From Alicycliphilus sp. UBA6560 (GTDB lineage Bacteria; Pseudomonadota; Gammaproteobacteria; Burkholderiales; Burkholderiaceae_C), in NCBI GenBank assembly GCA_002434305.1, contig DJJU01000004.1, positions 38,453 to 102,452 on the forward strand: a stretch of 64,000 nt of DNA, in the 5' to 3' direction. The notes under the pieces are model-generated. The model worked only from the letters and a program-made list of their open reading frames with translations, had not been told where the DNA came from and searched no databases. Each line of letters opens with the position of its first letter. Position 1 is the first letter of the stretch. The position numbers and the translations under genes were made by a program. Below, piece after piece: positions 15,381-24,638 of the stretch.

Positions 15381-16154
15381 CTAGAAGCCGTCTACCTCCG
15401 CATGGCCCACGATGTTGAGGTCTTCGTCCAGTAATGCGATCCAGTCCAGCGTTTTACTGCTGACCAGCGGTAGGTATTTCAGAGAGTCGATGGGATAACC
15501 GGTGTCATGCGCAGCAGCGCTTAGGATGGAAACATCTTCAGGGCGTCGATGGATCAACTCGGCAAGTGGCTTGGCCCTTTGTTTCATGCCTTCGTGCCCT
15601 TTGACCCAAGGCATCCACCAGTTGGGCTGCATGGCAAGAGAAATACCGGCAAGACCCAACTCCACGCTGCGCATCAATTCTTCGCTGTTGGCGGGTTTGC
15701 GTGTGGCAACTGCCATCACGCCGTACCACGGCAGTCGCTGCATTCCTATTGGCGCGTCGGGCAGGGCGTCTCTTTGGACCTCGTTGGCGGTCACCACGAC
15801 CAGCCGGTCCACCTCGAAAGCCAGAACCACCGGACGGGCAATCCAGACGCTGTGCATGCCATAAACCAAGGCCAATACCTGGATGGTACCCACGAGCGAA
15901 AAGTCCAGCAGACGCTCCCTCTCCGATTTATCAGGGTTGGCGAGCACGACGGTCAGCAACGGGCCACACACCACATCTACCCCCAGGATGAGCAGGTAGA
16001 TATGGCCCACCTGCAACAGCGCCCAATAAGGCGGTGGATACCACATACTGAAGACTACGGCAGTCGACAGCAAAGCGACCGCAACAGAAATCAGCAGATG
16101 AATGGCTGTATGTCGGCTGGCGAAGGAAAGCCGCTCGGGGAGAAAGCGCATCAT
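15381..16154 (-). CDS. tfpZ: TfpX/TfpZ family type IV pilin accessory protein
   Basis: 257 aa. N-terminal membrane helices (HTAIHLLISVAVALLSTAVVF, LLILGVDVVCGPLLTVVLANP) and a soluble periplasmic C-terminal domain match the TfpX/TfpZ family. In Acinetobacter and Moraxella relatives, the gene follows pilA and tunes pilin assembly or modification; here too it lies directly downstream of pilA on the same strand. The GVDVVCGPLLTVV segment is typical. On the minus strand TATATC ends 6 nt before the ATG, so transcription may be leaderless. Confidence 0.88.
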   Translation of the reverse strand: MMRFLPERLSFASRHTAIHLLISVAVALLSTAVVFSMWYPPPYWALLQVGHIYLLILGVDVVCGPLLTVVLANPDKSERERLLDFSLVGTIQVLALVYGMHSVWIARPVVLAFEVDRLVVVTANEVQRDALPDAPIGMQRLPWYGVMAVATRKPANSEELMRSVELGLAGISLAMQPNWWMPWVKGHEGMKQRAKPLAELIHRRPEDVSILSAAAHDTGYPIDSLKYLPLVSSKTLDWIALLDEDLNIVGHAEVDGF

Positions 16155-16414
16155 TCGCAGGATATAAAAAGGGGGCGTCGCATTCCCGTTATAAGTAGAT
16201 GGTTGACTTAATTAGGGTCTGTCTGTAGTTGTCTGGGGCGTTAAGAGCCTCTTGGTCTTGTCCGCACAGAATTTATCGACGCGCTGACTGCGGGGTTAGT
16301 CATATTAGAGGATCTTGCTGAAGGCTGATGAGGGTAGGGCTTAAACAGGTCATGGTGCGGACTTTAGAGGGTGGTGGATTCGTCAGCTAAGTGGGCACCC
16401 TTTATTTTATAAGG
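16155..16414. other. AT-richer intergenic stretch between pilA and tfpZ
   Basis: About 260 bp with no supportable ORF. It is clearly less GC-rich than the surroundings. On the minus strand TATATC (16161-16166) and TATAAC (16188-16193) are possible -10 boxes for tfpZ. Nothing else recognised. Confidence 0.4.
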
Positions 16415-16447
16415 CAATAAAGCAATAAGGGCGCCGAAGCGCCCTCA
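16415..16447 (-). terminator. Intrinsic terminator of pilA
   Basis: On the minus strand GGGCGC-TTCG-GCGCCC (16429-16444) followed by TTATTGCTTTAT, 16 bp after the pilA stop codon. A TTCG tetraloop makes the stem stable. Confidence 0.85.
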
Positions 16448-16462
16448 TTTGGATTTTGTATT

Positions 16463-17032
16463 TTACTTCACAAATCGGCAGTTTGCAGGAACATACTTGA
16501 ATACCTTGCTATCCTTGACGCCGCAACCCCATACCACAGGGGCACCCTGGATCAAAAGACCGGAAGGGGTCGCAGTGTTATTTACCGTTCCGGAACCGGG
16601 TGTCATGTAAATTTCATTTCCGCCAGCCACAGCCTTAATCAAAGCAGCACCAGGAGCACCGGTTGCAGTGTAAACTACAGTAACCATGCCTTCACCTGCG
16701 GCAGGGGCTGTCACGTTAGCGATTGCGGCGATTTTAATATCAGAAACGTTGGTGCCCGAAGTGTATTCATAACCATAAGTGGCTTCATTAGCGCCGGGCG
16801 GAGTTTGCGCGCCGTTGCCGCCATAAGCAATAATTTTGCCCGTCGCCACGTTTGCAAAGGATTCGGCTACTGCCGTCTTTGCGGCAGTGGCCAAGCTCAG
16901 GCCTTCAGAAATGCGAGCGCGGATAGTGTAGTCTTGATAAGCCGGCAGAGCCACAGCAGCCAAAATACCGATAATCGCCACCACGATCATCAGTTCGATC
17001 AGGGTAAAACCTTGTTGCAGGGTACGCTTCAT
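16463..17032 (-). CDS. pilA: Type IV major pilin
   Basis: 189-aa class IVa prepilin. The short positively charged leader MKRTLQQG is followed by the prepilin peptidase site G/FTLIELMIVVAIIGILAAVALPAYQDYT, with Glu5 of the mature protein. The C-terminal disulfide loop is formed by the Cys in VWGCG and in ANCRF. Strong AGGAGG ribosome site. A sigma54-type promoter lies upstream (17096-17111) and a terminator downstream, so it is a monocistronic unit with possible weak read-through to tfpZ. The assembly machinery is not in the window. Confidence 0.96.
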   Translation of the reverse strand: MKRTLQQGFTLIELMIVVAIIGILAAVALPAYQDYTIRARISEGLSLATAAKTAVAESFANVATGKIIAYGGNGAQTPPGANEATYGYEYTSGTNVSDIKIAAIANVTAPAAGEGMVTVVYTATGAPGAALIKAVAGGNEIYMTPGSGTVNNTATPSGLLIQGAPVVWGCGVKDSKVFKYVPANCRFVK

Positions 17033-17095
17033 AAATCCTCCTCGGATGGGTATTGAGATTCCCCACGAAGAAGCCCCGTGGGTTGCACTGTTTCA

Positions 17096-17111
17096 AGCAG
17101 CTTCCATGCCA
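17096..17111 (-). promoter_or_regulatory. Sigma54 (RpoN) promoter of pilA
   Basis: Minus strand TGGCAT-GGAAG-CTGCT, with GG and GC separated by exactly 10 bp, close to the TGGCAC-N5-TTGCA consensus. The predicted start is about 53 nt upstream of the ATG. RpoN plus PilSR control of pilA is known in Pseudomonas. Confidence 0.65.
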
Positions 17112-17216
17112 TGGCCGGCGGGAAGGCCGCAGGAGTTTGTTAGAAAATGTTGTCGCCCGGGTGCTTGCAGAGTGTCGTAGAGCTTCTGTCCGGCGACGCT
17201 GGAGTTTCAGTAAAAA

Positions 17217-17273
17217 GCGGCTTCAACCCTTGCCCATTAATCGCTGCCAGCTATCAATACAGAAGCGCTAGCC
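17217..17273 (-). repeat. Dispersed palindromic repeat copy 4
   Basis: Diverged reverse-orientation copy with GCTGCCAGCTATCAATA and a trailing AAGCGCTAGCC, between pilA and the FHA gene. Confidence 0.6.
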
Positions 17274-17291
17274 GACTCGTCTGCCCGCGCC

Positions 17292-17930
17292 TCACCCCAG
17301 CACGAACTCCATCTCCGTCCCCGCCAGCGCAATCCGGTCCCCCGTCTTCAATGGCACCGGCTCGCCACTGACTCCCGCCCCGTTCAGTAGCGGCATGTCC
17401 CCACCCTCCACATGCGCCAGCACATAGCCGTGGTGGCGCTTGGTGATAGACGCTACCGCCACCCCGGGCTTGCCAATGGTGGTGACCACTTTGGTCAGCG
17501 CCACCTCGCGCCCCGCAGCGGGGCCAGAGATGACGCGCACCGAGGCGCTCAAGGGGACAGCGATAGGAGCGGGGGCCGGCGCGGCGGGCGGCAGCATGCC
17601 GGGCTTCAGGAAGACGGTCTTTTCGTAGTCCGGCGCGGCCTCGTCGGCCAGGTAGCGCAGCTTGTACTTGCCCACCTCCACCGTGTCACCGCTGCGCAGG
17701 GCGTGACGCTTGATGGCTTGGCCGTTGACGAAAGTGCCGTTGGTGCTGCCCATGTCCTCCACGTCGGCGCTGCCGCCGGCGGACAACAGGATCACCGCGT
17801 GCTCGCCGCTGACGGCCAGGTGGTCTATGACGATGTCGTTGTAGGGGCGGCGGCCTATGCTGGTGCGTTCCTTGGTGAGAGGGACTTCCTTGATGACGAC
17901 TCCGTCAATCGTTACGACCATTCGGGGCAT
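17292..17930 (-). CDS. FHA-domain protein
   Basis: 212 aa. The first FHA domain (about residues 15-90) has the phosphothreonine-binding pattern TSIGRRPYNDIVIDHLAVSGEHAVI and STNGTFVNG. After a Pro/Ala linker, the second half (VISGPAAGREVALTKVVTTIGKPG, SITKRHHGYVLAH, LLNGAGVSGEPVPLKTGDRI) looks like a second, diverged FHA fold without the full phosphopeptide motif. The ATG at 17930 has an AAGGAA ribosome site. It follows the PP2C phosphatase gene on the same strand with a 127-nt gap, so it probably reads Thr phosphorylation that this phosphatase removes. No kinase gene is visible. Confidence 0.9.
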   Translation of the reverse strand: MPRMVVTIDGVVIKEVPLTKERTSIGRRPYNDIVIDHLAVSGEHAVILLSAGGSADVEDMGSTNGTFVNGQAIKRHALRSGDTVEVGKYKLRYLADEAAPDYEKTVFLKPGMLPPAAPAPAPIAVPLSASVRVISGPAAGREVALTKVVTTIGKPGVAVASITKRHHGYVLAHVEGGDMPLLNGAGVSGEPVPLKTGDRIALAGTEMEFVLG

Positions 17931-18057
17931 GCTTGTTGTTCCTTGGAGTGCGGCGGGCGGGCGCGTAGGCTTGAAAAGGCGTTTAGTTCGTTGCTCTGGA
18001 CCGACCGTGGGTCTAAGCAATTTCCGGGCGCAATTTGTGTATAAAAGTTCGCTAAAG

Positions 18058-18870
18058 TTACGGATGGCCGCGTAACAGGCGGGCGACGATGCCGCCGCGC
18101 CGCATGTCGGCGGCCGGCCCCGGGCCGCTGGCCTGGGCCAGCACCACGCTGATGTTGTCGCGCCCGCCCAGGGCGTTGGCCAGGGCGACCATGCGGCGCG
18201 CCTTCTCGGCCAGGGGCAGGGGTTGACGGGCCAGGTGGGCCAACTCGTCGTCGGGTATCAGATCGGTCAGGCCGTCGGAGCACAGCAGGTACAGGTCGCC
18301 CGGCTCCACGGCAAATTCATTCACTTCCAGCGGCGCCACGGGCTCCACGCCCAGGGCGCGGGTGACCAGGTTGCGCATGCCGGTGCGTGCGGCCTGCTCG
18401 GGGGTGAGCAGGCCGGCGTCGATCTGCTCCTGCAGCCAAGAATGATCGCGCGTCAGCTGCTCCAGATTGCCTGCGCGCAGCCGGTAGCAGCGCGAATCGC
18501 CGATGTGGCCCAGCACCAGCTGGCTGCCTCTGAAGATGCCTGCCACCAACGTGGTGCCCATGCCTTCGTATTGCGGGTTGGACAGGGAGGCGCCCAGGAT
18601 GGCGTGGTTGGCCTGCTCCACGCAGGAATCCAGCCGCTCGCACACCTCGGCGGAGCTGGCGCCCTGGGCTTCAGGGGCCTCCAGCCAGCGGGCCAGCTCG
18701 GCGCCCACCTGATCGATGGCCATGGCGGCGGCCACTTCGCCGGCGTTGTAACCGCCCATGCCGTCGGCCAGAAGCACCAGGCCGGCAGCCTCGTGGATGG
18801 CCACCGCGTCCTCGTTGTTGGTGCGTACGCGACCGGTGTCGGTCAGTGCGTAGAACTCGTAGCTCGGCAT
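18058..18870 (-). CDS. PP2C-family Ser/Thr protein phosphatase
   Basis: 270 aa metal-dependent phosphatase of the bacterial Stp1/PrpC type. All metal and catalytic motifs are visible: TNNEDAVAIHEAAGLVLLADGMGGYNAGE, GHIGDSRCYRLR, DHSWLQEQIDAG, LLCSDGLTDLI and LGGRDNISVVLAQ. It is cytoplasmic and pairs with the downstream FHA protein gene. Its cognate Ser/Thr kinase is not in the window. Confidence 0.94.
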   Translation of the reverse strand: MPSYEFYALTDTGRVRTNNEDAVAIHEAAGLVLLADGMGGYNAGEVAAAMAIDQVGAELARWLEAPEAQGASSAEVCERLDSCVEQANHAILGASLSNPQYEGMGTTLVAGIFRGSQLVLGHIGDSRCYRLRAGNLEQLTRDHSWLQEQIDAGLLTPEQAARTGMRNLVTRALGVEPVAPLEVNEFAVEPGDLYLLCSDGLTDLIPDDELAHLARQPLPLAEKARRMVALANALGGRDNISVVLAQASGPGPAADMRRGGIVARLLRGHP

Positions 18871-19022
18871 GGTCAGGAAGGAAGCGCGGAGGAAGACTCG
18901 GCGTCTTGGATTTGTTGCGTTATGTTACTTCATGGCTACACACTGCTCGCCATGAAGATGCGTCATTTTTGTCACGCGGTGCGTGCATTTGTGTCTGCAG
19001 TATCCGGGCGTTCAGCAGGCAG

Positions 19023-19053
19023 AAAAAAAGCCAGCGGGGCCGCTGGCTTTTTT
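19023..19053. terminator. Bidirectional intrinsic terminator after sucD
   Basis: A7 then GCCAGCG (19030-19036), loop, CGCTGGC (19041-19047) and T6. On the minus strand it ends the sucC-sucD operon before the PP2C gene. Confidence 0.9.
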
Positions 19054-19115
19054 GTTCTGACATGGCGCGATGCATATTGGGGGAGCGTCACGCCAAGCCA
19101 CGTGAGGGCCCTGGT

Positions 19116-20009
19116 TTACAGCAGACCCTTGAGGATGCGGCCCATCTCCGACGGGTTGCGCGTGACCTTGAAGCCGCACTCTTCCATGATGGCCAGTTTG
19201 GCGTCGGCCGTGTCGGCGCCGCCGGAGATCAGCGCGCCGGCGTGGCCCATGCGCTTGCCGGGAGGGGCGGTGACGCCGGCGATGAAGCCGACGATGGGCT
19301 TCTTCATGTGGTCCTTGCACCAGCGGGCTGCTTCGGCCTCGTCCGGGCCGCCGATCTCGCCGATCATGATCACGGCGTCGGTGTCGGGGTCGTCGTTGAA
19401 GGCCTTCATGACGTCGATGTGCTTCAGGCCGTTGATCGGGTCGCCGCCGATGCCCACCGCCGACGACTGGCCGATGCCCAGCTCGGTCAGCTGCGCCACG
19501 GCTTCATAGGTCAGCGTGCCGGAGCGTGAAACGACGCCCACGCGGCCCTTCATGTGGATGTGGCCGGGCATGATGCCGATCTTGATCTCGTCCGGCGTGA
19601 TCAGGCCGGGGCAGTTGGGGCCCAGCAGCAGCGTCTTCTTGCCACCGGCGGCTTCCTTGGCCAGCATCTTGTTGCGCACTTCCAGCATGTCGCGCACGGG
19701 GATGCCTTCGGTGATGCAGATCGCCAGGTCCAGGTCGGCCTCGACGGCCTCCAGGATGGCGGCCGCGGCGCCTGCCGGCGGCACGTAGATCACGCTGACG
19801 GTAGCGCCGGTTTCCTGGGCGGCTTCCTTGACGGATGCGTAGATCGGCACGTCAAAGATCTTCTCGCCGGCCTTCTTCGGGTTCACGCCGGCGACAAAGC
19901 AGTTCTTGCCGTTGGCGTACTCGATGCACTTTTCGGTGTGGAACTGGCCCGTCTTGCCCGTGATGCCCTGGGTAATGACGCGCGTGTCCTTGTTGATGTA
20001 GATCGACAT
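19116..20009 (-). CDS. sucD: Succinyl-CoA synthetase alpha subunit
   Basis: 297 aa. It forms, with SucC, the TCA-cycle enzyme that interconverts succinyl-CoA and succinate with ATP formation. The CoA-binding Rossmann domain starts MSIYINKDTRVITQGITGKTG, and the phosphohistidine is in GKRMGHAGALISGG. LLGPNCPGLI and GEIGGPDEAEAA are family signatures. It lies 25 bp after sucC in the same operon and is closed by a strong terminator. Confidence 0.97.
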   Translation of the reverse strand: MSIYINKDTRVITQGITGKTGQFHTEKCIEYANGKNCFVAGVNPKKAGEKIFDVPIYASVKEAAQETGATVSVIYVPPAGAAAAILEAVEADLDLAICITEGIPVRDMLEVRNKMLAKEAAGGKKTLLLGPNCPGLITPDEIKIGIMPGHIHMKGRVGVVSRSGTLTYEAVAQLTELGIGQSSAVGIGGDPINGLKHIDVMKAFNDDPDTDAVIMIGEIGGPDEAEAARWCKDHMKKPIVGFIAGVTAPPGKRMGHAGALISGGADTADAKLAIMEECGFKVTRNPSEMGRILKGLL

Positions 20010-20034
20010 GGGTGGTTTTCTCCGGGCGTGTGGC

Positions 20035-21195
<1,161 letters not shown>

Positions 21196-21400
21196 GAGTG
21201 AGGTCTCTCTCAGGGGAAGGGTGGGTTGAGGTACCCGTGCGCGACACGCGGCATGAGAAGACGACAACAACCAGAGGCAGTCGGACCGCAGACTCGGGAC
21301 AGGCAGCCGGCGACTGTATCATGCTGCGACGCACCATTGTCTTAACGCAACTTGACAGCCGGCCGTGCTTTTCGCCGTGGCCGGGCAGGAGAACGGCCCC

Positions 21401-22351
21401 ATGTCACAGGTTCACCAGGTCCACAAGGTCTTCATCGATGGCGAGGCAGGCACCACCGGCCTGCAGATCCGTGAGCGCCTGCAGTCCATGCCGCAGGTGG
21501 AGCTGGTCAGCATCGCGCCCGAGCTGCGCAAGGACCCGGCCGCCAAGCGCGAGCTGGTCGCCGGCGTGGACATGGTCGTGCTGTGCCTGCACGACGACGC
21601 CGCCCGCGAGAGCGCCGCCATGGCCGATGCGCTGCAGGCCGAGACCGGCCGCGCCATCAAGATCATCGACGCCTCCACCGCCCACCGCACAGCCCCGGGC
21701 TGGGTGTTCGGCTTTCCCGAGCTGTGCGCCGGCCAGGCCGATGCGGTGCGCAGTGCCACCCGCGTGTCCAACCCCGGCTGCTATGCCACCGGCGCCATTG
21801 CGCTGCTGCGCCCGCTGGTCGATGCCGGCCTGTTGCCGCCCGACCACCCGGTGTCGCTGCCGTCGGTGAGCGGCTACTCCGGCGGCGGCCGCACCATGAT
21901 CGAGGCCTACGAGGCCGGCAGCGCCGCCCCTTATGAGCTGTACGCACTGGGCCTGTCGCATAAGCACCTGCCCGAGATCCTGAAGTACACCGGCATGCAG
22001 CGCCGTCCGATCTTCGTGCCCTCGGTGGGCAACTTCCGCCAGGGCATGCTGGTGCAGCTGCCCCTGCATCTGGACCTGCTGCCGGGCAAGCCCAAAGCCT
22101 CCGATCTGCATGACGCCCTGGCCGCGCATTACGCGAAAAGCAACACGCCTGAGCAGTGGGTCAAGGTGCTGCCGCCCACCGAGGACGGCAAGCTGGAGCC
22201 CACGGCGCTGAACGACACCAACCAGCTGGAGCTGCGCGTCTTCCCCAACGAGGGCCACCGCCACGCCCTGCTGGTGGCGCGCCTGGACAACCTGGGCAAG
22301 GGTGCCAGCGGCGCCGCGGTGCAGAACCTGAAGCTGATGCTGGGCCTGTAA
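21401..22351 (+). CDS. argC: N-acetyl-gamma-glutamyl-phosphate reductase (short type)
   Basis: 316 aa. Reduces N-acetylglutamyl phosphate in arginine synthesis. It belongs to the shorter type-2 ArgC class. FIDGEAGTTGLQI is the nucleotide-binding start, and the nucleophile is Cys127 in SNPGCYATG. LSHKHLPEI holds the base His. The ATG at 21401 has a CAGGAG ribosome site. No other arg genes are adjacent. A copy of the dispersed repeat follows the stop codon. Confidence 0.95.
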   Translation: MSQVHQVHKVFIDGEAGTTGLQIRERLQSMPQVELVSIAPELRKDPAAKRELVAGVDMVVLCLHDDAARESAAMADALQAETGRAIKIIDASTAHRTAPGWVFGFPELCAGQADAVRSATRVSNPGCYATGAIALLRPLVDAGLLPPDHPVSLPSVSGYSGGGRTMIEAYEAGSAAPYELYALGLSHKHLPEILKYTGMQRRPIFVPSVGNFRQGMLVQLPLHLDLLPGKPKASDLHDALAAHYAKSNTPEQWVKVLPPTEDGKLEPTALNDTNQLELRVFPNEGHRHALLVARLDNLGKGASGAAVQNLKLMLGL

Positions 22352-22354
22352 GCT

Positions 22355-22408
22355 GCAAAAACAATAGCTGCCAGCGCTTGCCTAGCGCCGCTTTGAGCCC
22401 GATTTCAT
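22355..22408 (+). repeat. Dispersed palindromic repeat copy 5
   Basis: AATAGCTGCCAGCGCTTGCC, TAGCGCCGCTTTGAGCCCGATTT; forward orientation, between argC and the MFS gene. Confidence 0.75.
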
Positions 22409-22468
22409 TCATATTGCCCCCGACCACCGCTCGTGCCACGCAACGATAGCCCCAGCCCTTCCACCGCC

Positions 22469-23647
22469 ATGACGCGCGACGAGCGCCGCGCCAGCATCAG
22501 CCTGGCGCTGATCTTCGCGCTGCGCATGCTGGGCCTGTTCCTGGTGCTGCCGGTGTTCGCGCTGGAGGCGCGCAAGTACCCTGGCGGCGACGATCCGGCC
22601 CTGGTCGGCCTGGCCATGGGCATCTATGGGCTGACGCAGGCCTTTTTGCAGTTGCCGGTGGGCATGGCCTCCGACCGGCTGGGGCGCAAGCGCGTCATCG
22701 TGGCCGGCCTGCTGGTGTTTGCCGCCGGCAGCCTGATCGCCGCGCTGGCCGACACCCTCACCGGCCTGCTGGTGGGTCGCGCGCTGCAGGGCGCGGGCGC
22801 CGTGTCCGCGGCCGTGACGGCGCTGCTGGCCGACCAGACGCGCGACGCCGTGCGCACCAAGGCCATGGCCCTGGTGGGCGCCAGCATCGGGCTGATGTTC
22901 GCCATCGCCCTGGTGGCCGCGCCGCCGCTGGCCGCCCGCGTGGGCCTGGCCGGGCTGTTCGGGCTGACCTGCGCGCTGGCGCTGGCCGGCATCGCCGTGG
23001 TGCTGTGGGTGGTGCCGCCCGAGCCCGCGCTGCACCAGGACGTGCCGCGCGGCCGGCTGGCCGAGGTCTGGCACCACGCCGATCTGCTGCGCCTGAACGC
23101 CGGCGTGTTCGTGCTGCACACGGTGCAGATGGCCATGTGGGTGGCCGTGCCGGCCATGCTGCTGCAGGCGGGGCTGCCCAAAGCCGCGCACTGGCAGATC
23201 TACCTGCCGGCGGTGGTCCTGTCCTTCGTCGCCATGGGCGGACTGTTCGCCATGGAGCGGCGCGGGCGCCTGCGCGCGGCGCTGCTGACCGCCATCGCCC
23301 TGGTGCTGGCGGTGCAACTGGCGCTGGCGCTGCTATCGGCCGGCGGCGCGCAGCCCACGCTGTGGGTGCTGGGTGGGCTGCTCTTCGTATTTTTCTGCGG
23401 CTTCAACGCCCTGGAGGCGACCCAGCCCAGTCTGGTCTCGCGCATGGCGCCGGCCAACCTGCGCGGCGCCGCCCTGGGCGCCTACAACACGCTGCAGTCC
23501 CTGGGACTGTTCGCCGGCGGCGCCCTGGGCGGCGCACTGGCCAAATGGGCCGGCGCCACGGGCCTGTTCGCCGCCACGGCGCTGCTGACGGCGCTGTGGC
23601 TGGCCGTCACCTGGCCGCTCAAGCCGGTGGGCCGCGGCGCGCACTGA
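22469..23647 (+). CDS. Major facilitator superfamily transporter (YajR/drug-efflux type)
   Basis: About 392 aa from the ATG at 22469 (an in-frame GTG at 22433 would add 12 residues; neither has a good ribosome site). Twelve membrane helices are predicted. The MFS signature between helices 2 and 3 reads GMASDRLGRKRVIVAGLL, and motif C-like GAGAVSAAVTALLAD follows in helices 4-5. The N-terminal MLGLFLVLPVFALEARKYPGG segment is typical of the YajR-like group, which often neighbours ssb in Comamonadaceae. Substrate unknown. Confidence 0.88.
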   Translation: MTRDERRASISLALIFALRMLGLFLVLPVFALEARKYPGGDDPALVGLAMGIYGLTQAFLQLPVGMASDRLGRKRVIVAGLLVFAAGSLIAALADTLTGLLVGRALQGAGAVSAAVTALLADQTRDAVRTKAMALVGASIGLMFAIALVAAPPLAARVGLAGLFGLTCALALAGIAVVLWVVPPEPALHQDVPRGRLAEVWHHADLLRLNAGVFVLHTVQMAMWVAVPAMLLQAGLPKAAHWQIYLPAVVLSFVAMGGLFAMERRGRLRAALLTAIALVLAVQLALALLSAGGAQPTLWVLGGLLFVFFCGFNALEATQPSLVSRMAPANLRGAALGAYNTLQSLGLFAGGALGGALAKWAGATGLFAATALLTALWLAVTWPLKPVGRGAH

Positions 23648-23828
23648 AGCAGTACGCAGCGGCTTGCAAAGGCCCCGCTGGCCCTCATTTTCAGGGGTGC
23701 GTTTGCACATTCGCGTCGTCAGGCGGCTATGCTGCGCACCGGTGGTTTGAGAAGCCACTTTTTCGCTTATCTGGCCCGAACCTTCTCTTCGTCATTCGGG
23801 CTGTCATCAACTCAACAGGAAATTTCTC

Positions 23829-24371
23829 ATGGCATCCGTCAACAAAGTCATCCTCGTGGGCAACCTGGGCCGTGACCCGGAGATGCGCACCTTCCCCAGC
23901 GGCGACCAGGTGGCCAACGTGCGCATCGCCACCACCGACCGCTGGCGCGACAAGAACACGGGCGAGAACAAGGAAGCCACCGAGTGGCACAGCGTGGTTT
24001 TCAACGGCCGCCTGGCCGAGATCGTGGGCCAATACCTGAAGAAGGGCTCGCAGGTTTATGTGGAAGGCAGCCTGCGCACGCGCAAGTGGACCGACCAGAG
24101 CGGCCAAGAGCGCTACACCACCGAAATCCGCGCCGATACCATGCAGATGCTGGGCAGCCGCCAGGGAATGGGCGGCCAGGGCGGTGGCGGCGGCTATGAC
24201 GACAGCTTCGGTGGTGGCGGCGATGCGGGCGGCGGCTACGAGGCCCCGCGCCGCGCCGCCCCGCCGCAGCGCGCTCCGGCGCCAGCGGCCCGCCCGGCCC
24301 CGGCGCCCATGGCCCCGCCCCCGCGCGCGGCCTCGGGCTTCGACGACATGGATGACGACATCCCGTTCTAA
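23829..24371 (+). CDS. ssb: Single-stranded DNA-binding protein
   Basis: 180 aa. The OB-fold (residues ~1-110) begins MASVNKVILVGNLGRDPEMR with the WHSVVFNGRLAEIVGQYLKKGSQVYVEG core. A long Gly/Pro/Ala-rich disordered linker follows, and the acidic tip DDMDDDIPF recruits repair and replication proteins. Ribosome site AGGAAA lies 7 nt before the ATG. This is the main replicative SSB; a smaller SSB-like gene is at 13611. Confidence 0.97.
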   Translation: MASVNKVILVGNLGRDPEMRTFPSGDQVANVRIATTDRWRDKNTGENKEATEWHSVVFNGRLAEIVGQYLKKGSQVYVEGSLRTRKWTDQSGQERYTTEIRADTMQMLGSRQGMGGQGGGGGYDDSFGGGGDAGGGYEAPRRAAPPQRAPAPAARPAPAPMAPPPRAASGFDDMDDDIPF

Positions 24372-24409
24372 GCCGCAGGCAACTCGGCGTATCCGGCATA
24401 CGCCGGGAT

Positions 24410-24475
24410 TTCAAAGCCAAATCAGCTGCTAGCGCCCTTCCACCAAGCGCTAACAGCTATTTTTTTGATAGCAAA
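24410..24475 (-). repeat. Dispersed palindromic repeat copy 6
   Basis: GCCAAATCAGCTGCTAGCGC, spacer, AAGCGCTAACAGCTATTTTT; nearly complete reverse-orientation copy just after ssb. Confidence 0.8.
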
Positions 24476-24484
24476 AGTTGGCGT

Positions 24485-24505
24485 AAATTGGAACCTGACC
24501 CCAAT
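24485..24505 (+). repeat. AATTGG...CCAATT short inverted element, copy 3
   Basis: AAATTGGAACCTGACCCCAAT; same core as the copies near 15045 and 15333, here between the palindromic repeat and the GC-rich hairpin cluster. Confidence 0.6.
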
Positions 24506-24530
24506 AAGAGGAGCGCGCGCCAAGCCAGCG

Positions 24531-24632
24531 GACGCCGTGGATCCGGCTTCGCCGGTCCAGTGGCGTCGTCCCCCTTCCCAGCGTGCGAAGCACGCGCCAG
24601 AGAGGCGGCGAGCCGCGCAGCGGCTCAGGGGG
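24531..24632. repeat. GC-rich multi-hairpin element
   Basis: A long imperfect hairpin GACGCC...GGCGTC (24531-24568, inner CCGGC-TTC-GCCGG) is followed by a cloverleaf: CCCCC (24570-24574) pairs with GGGGG (24628-24632), enclosing GCGTGC-GAA-GCACGC and AGCCGC-GCA-GCGGCT. It lies between the convergent ssb and corA genes and could act as a transcription barrier for both. Confidence 0.5.
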
Positions 24633-24638
24633 ATGCCC

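Noticed and set aside
13980..15400. Integrative island at tRNA-Arg
   Set aside because: No integrase gene and no second copy of the tRNA 3' end in the window.
23808..23825. LexA/SOS box upstream of ssb (CTGT...ACAG)
   Set aside because: Spacing is CTGT-N10-ACAG, two bases wider than the CTGT-N8-ACAG consensus, and no other SOS gene is adjacent.
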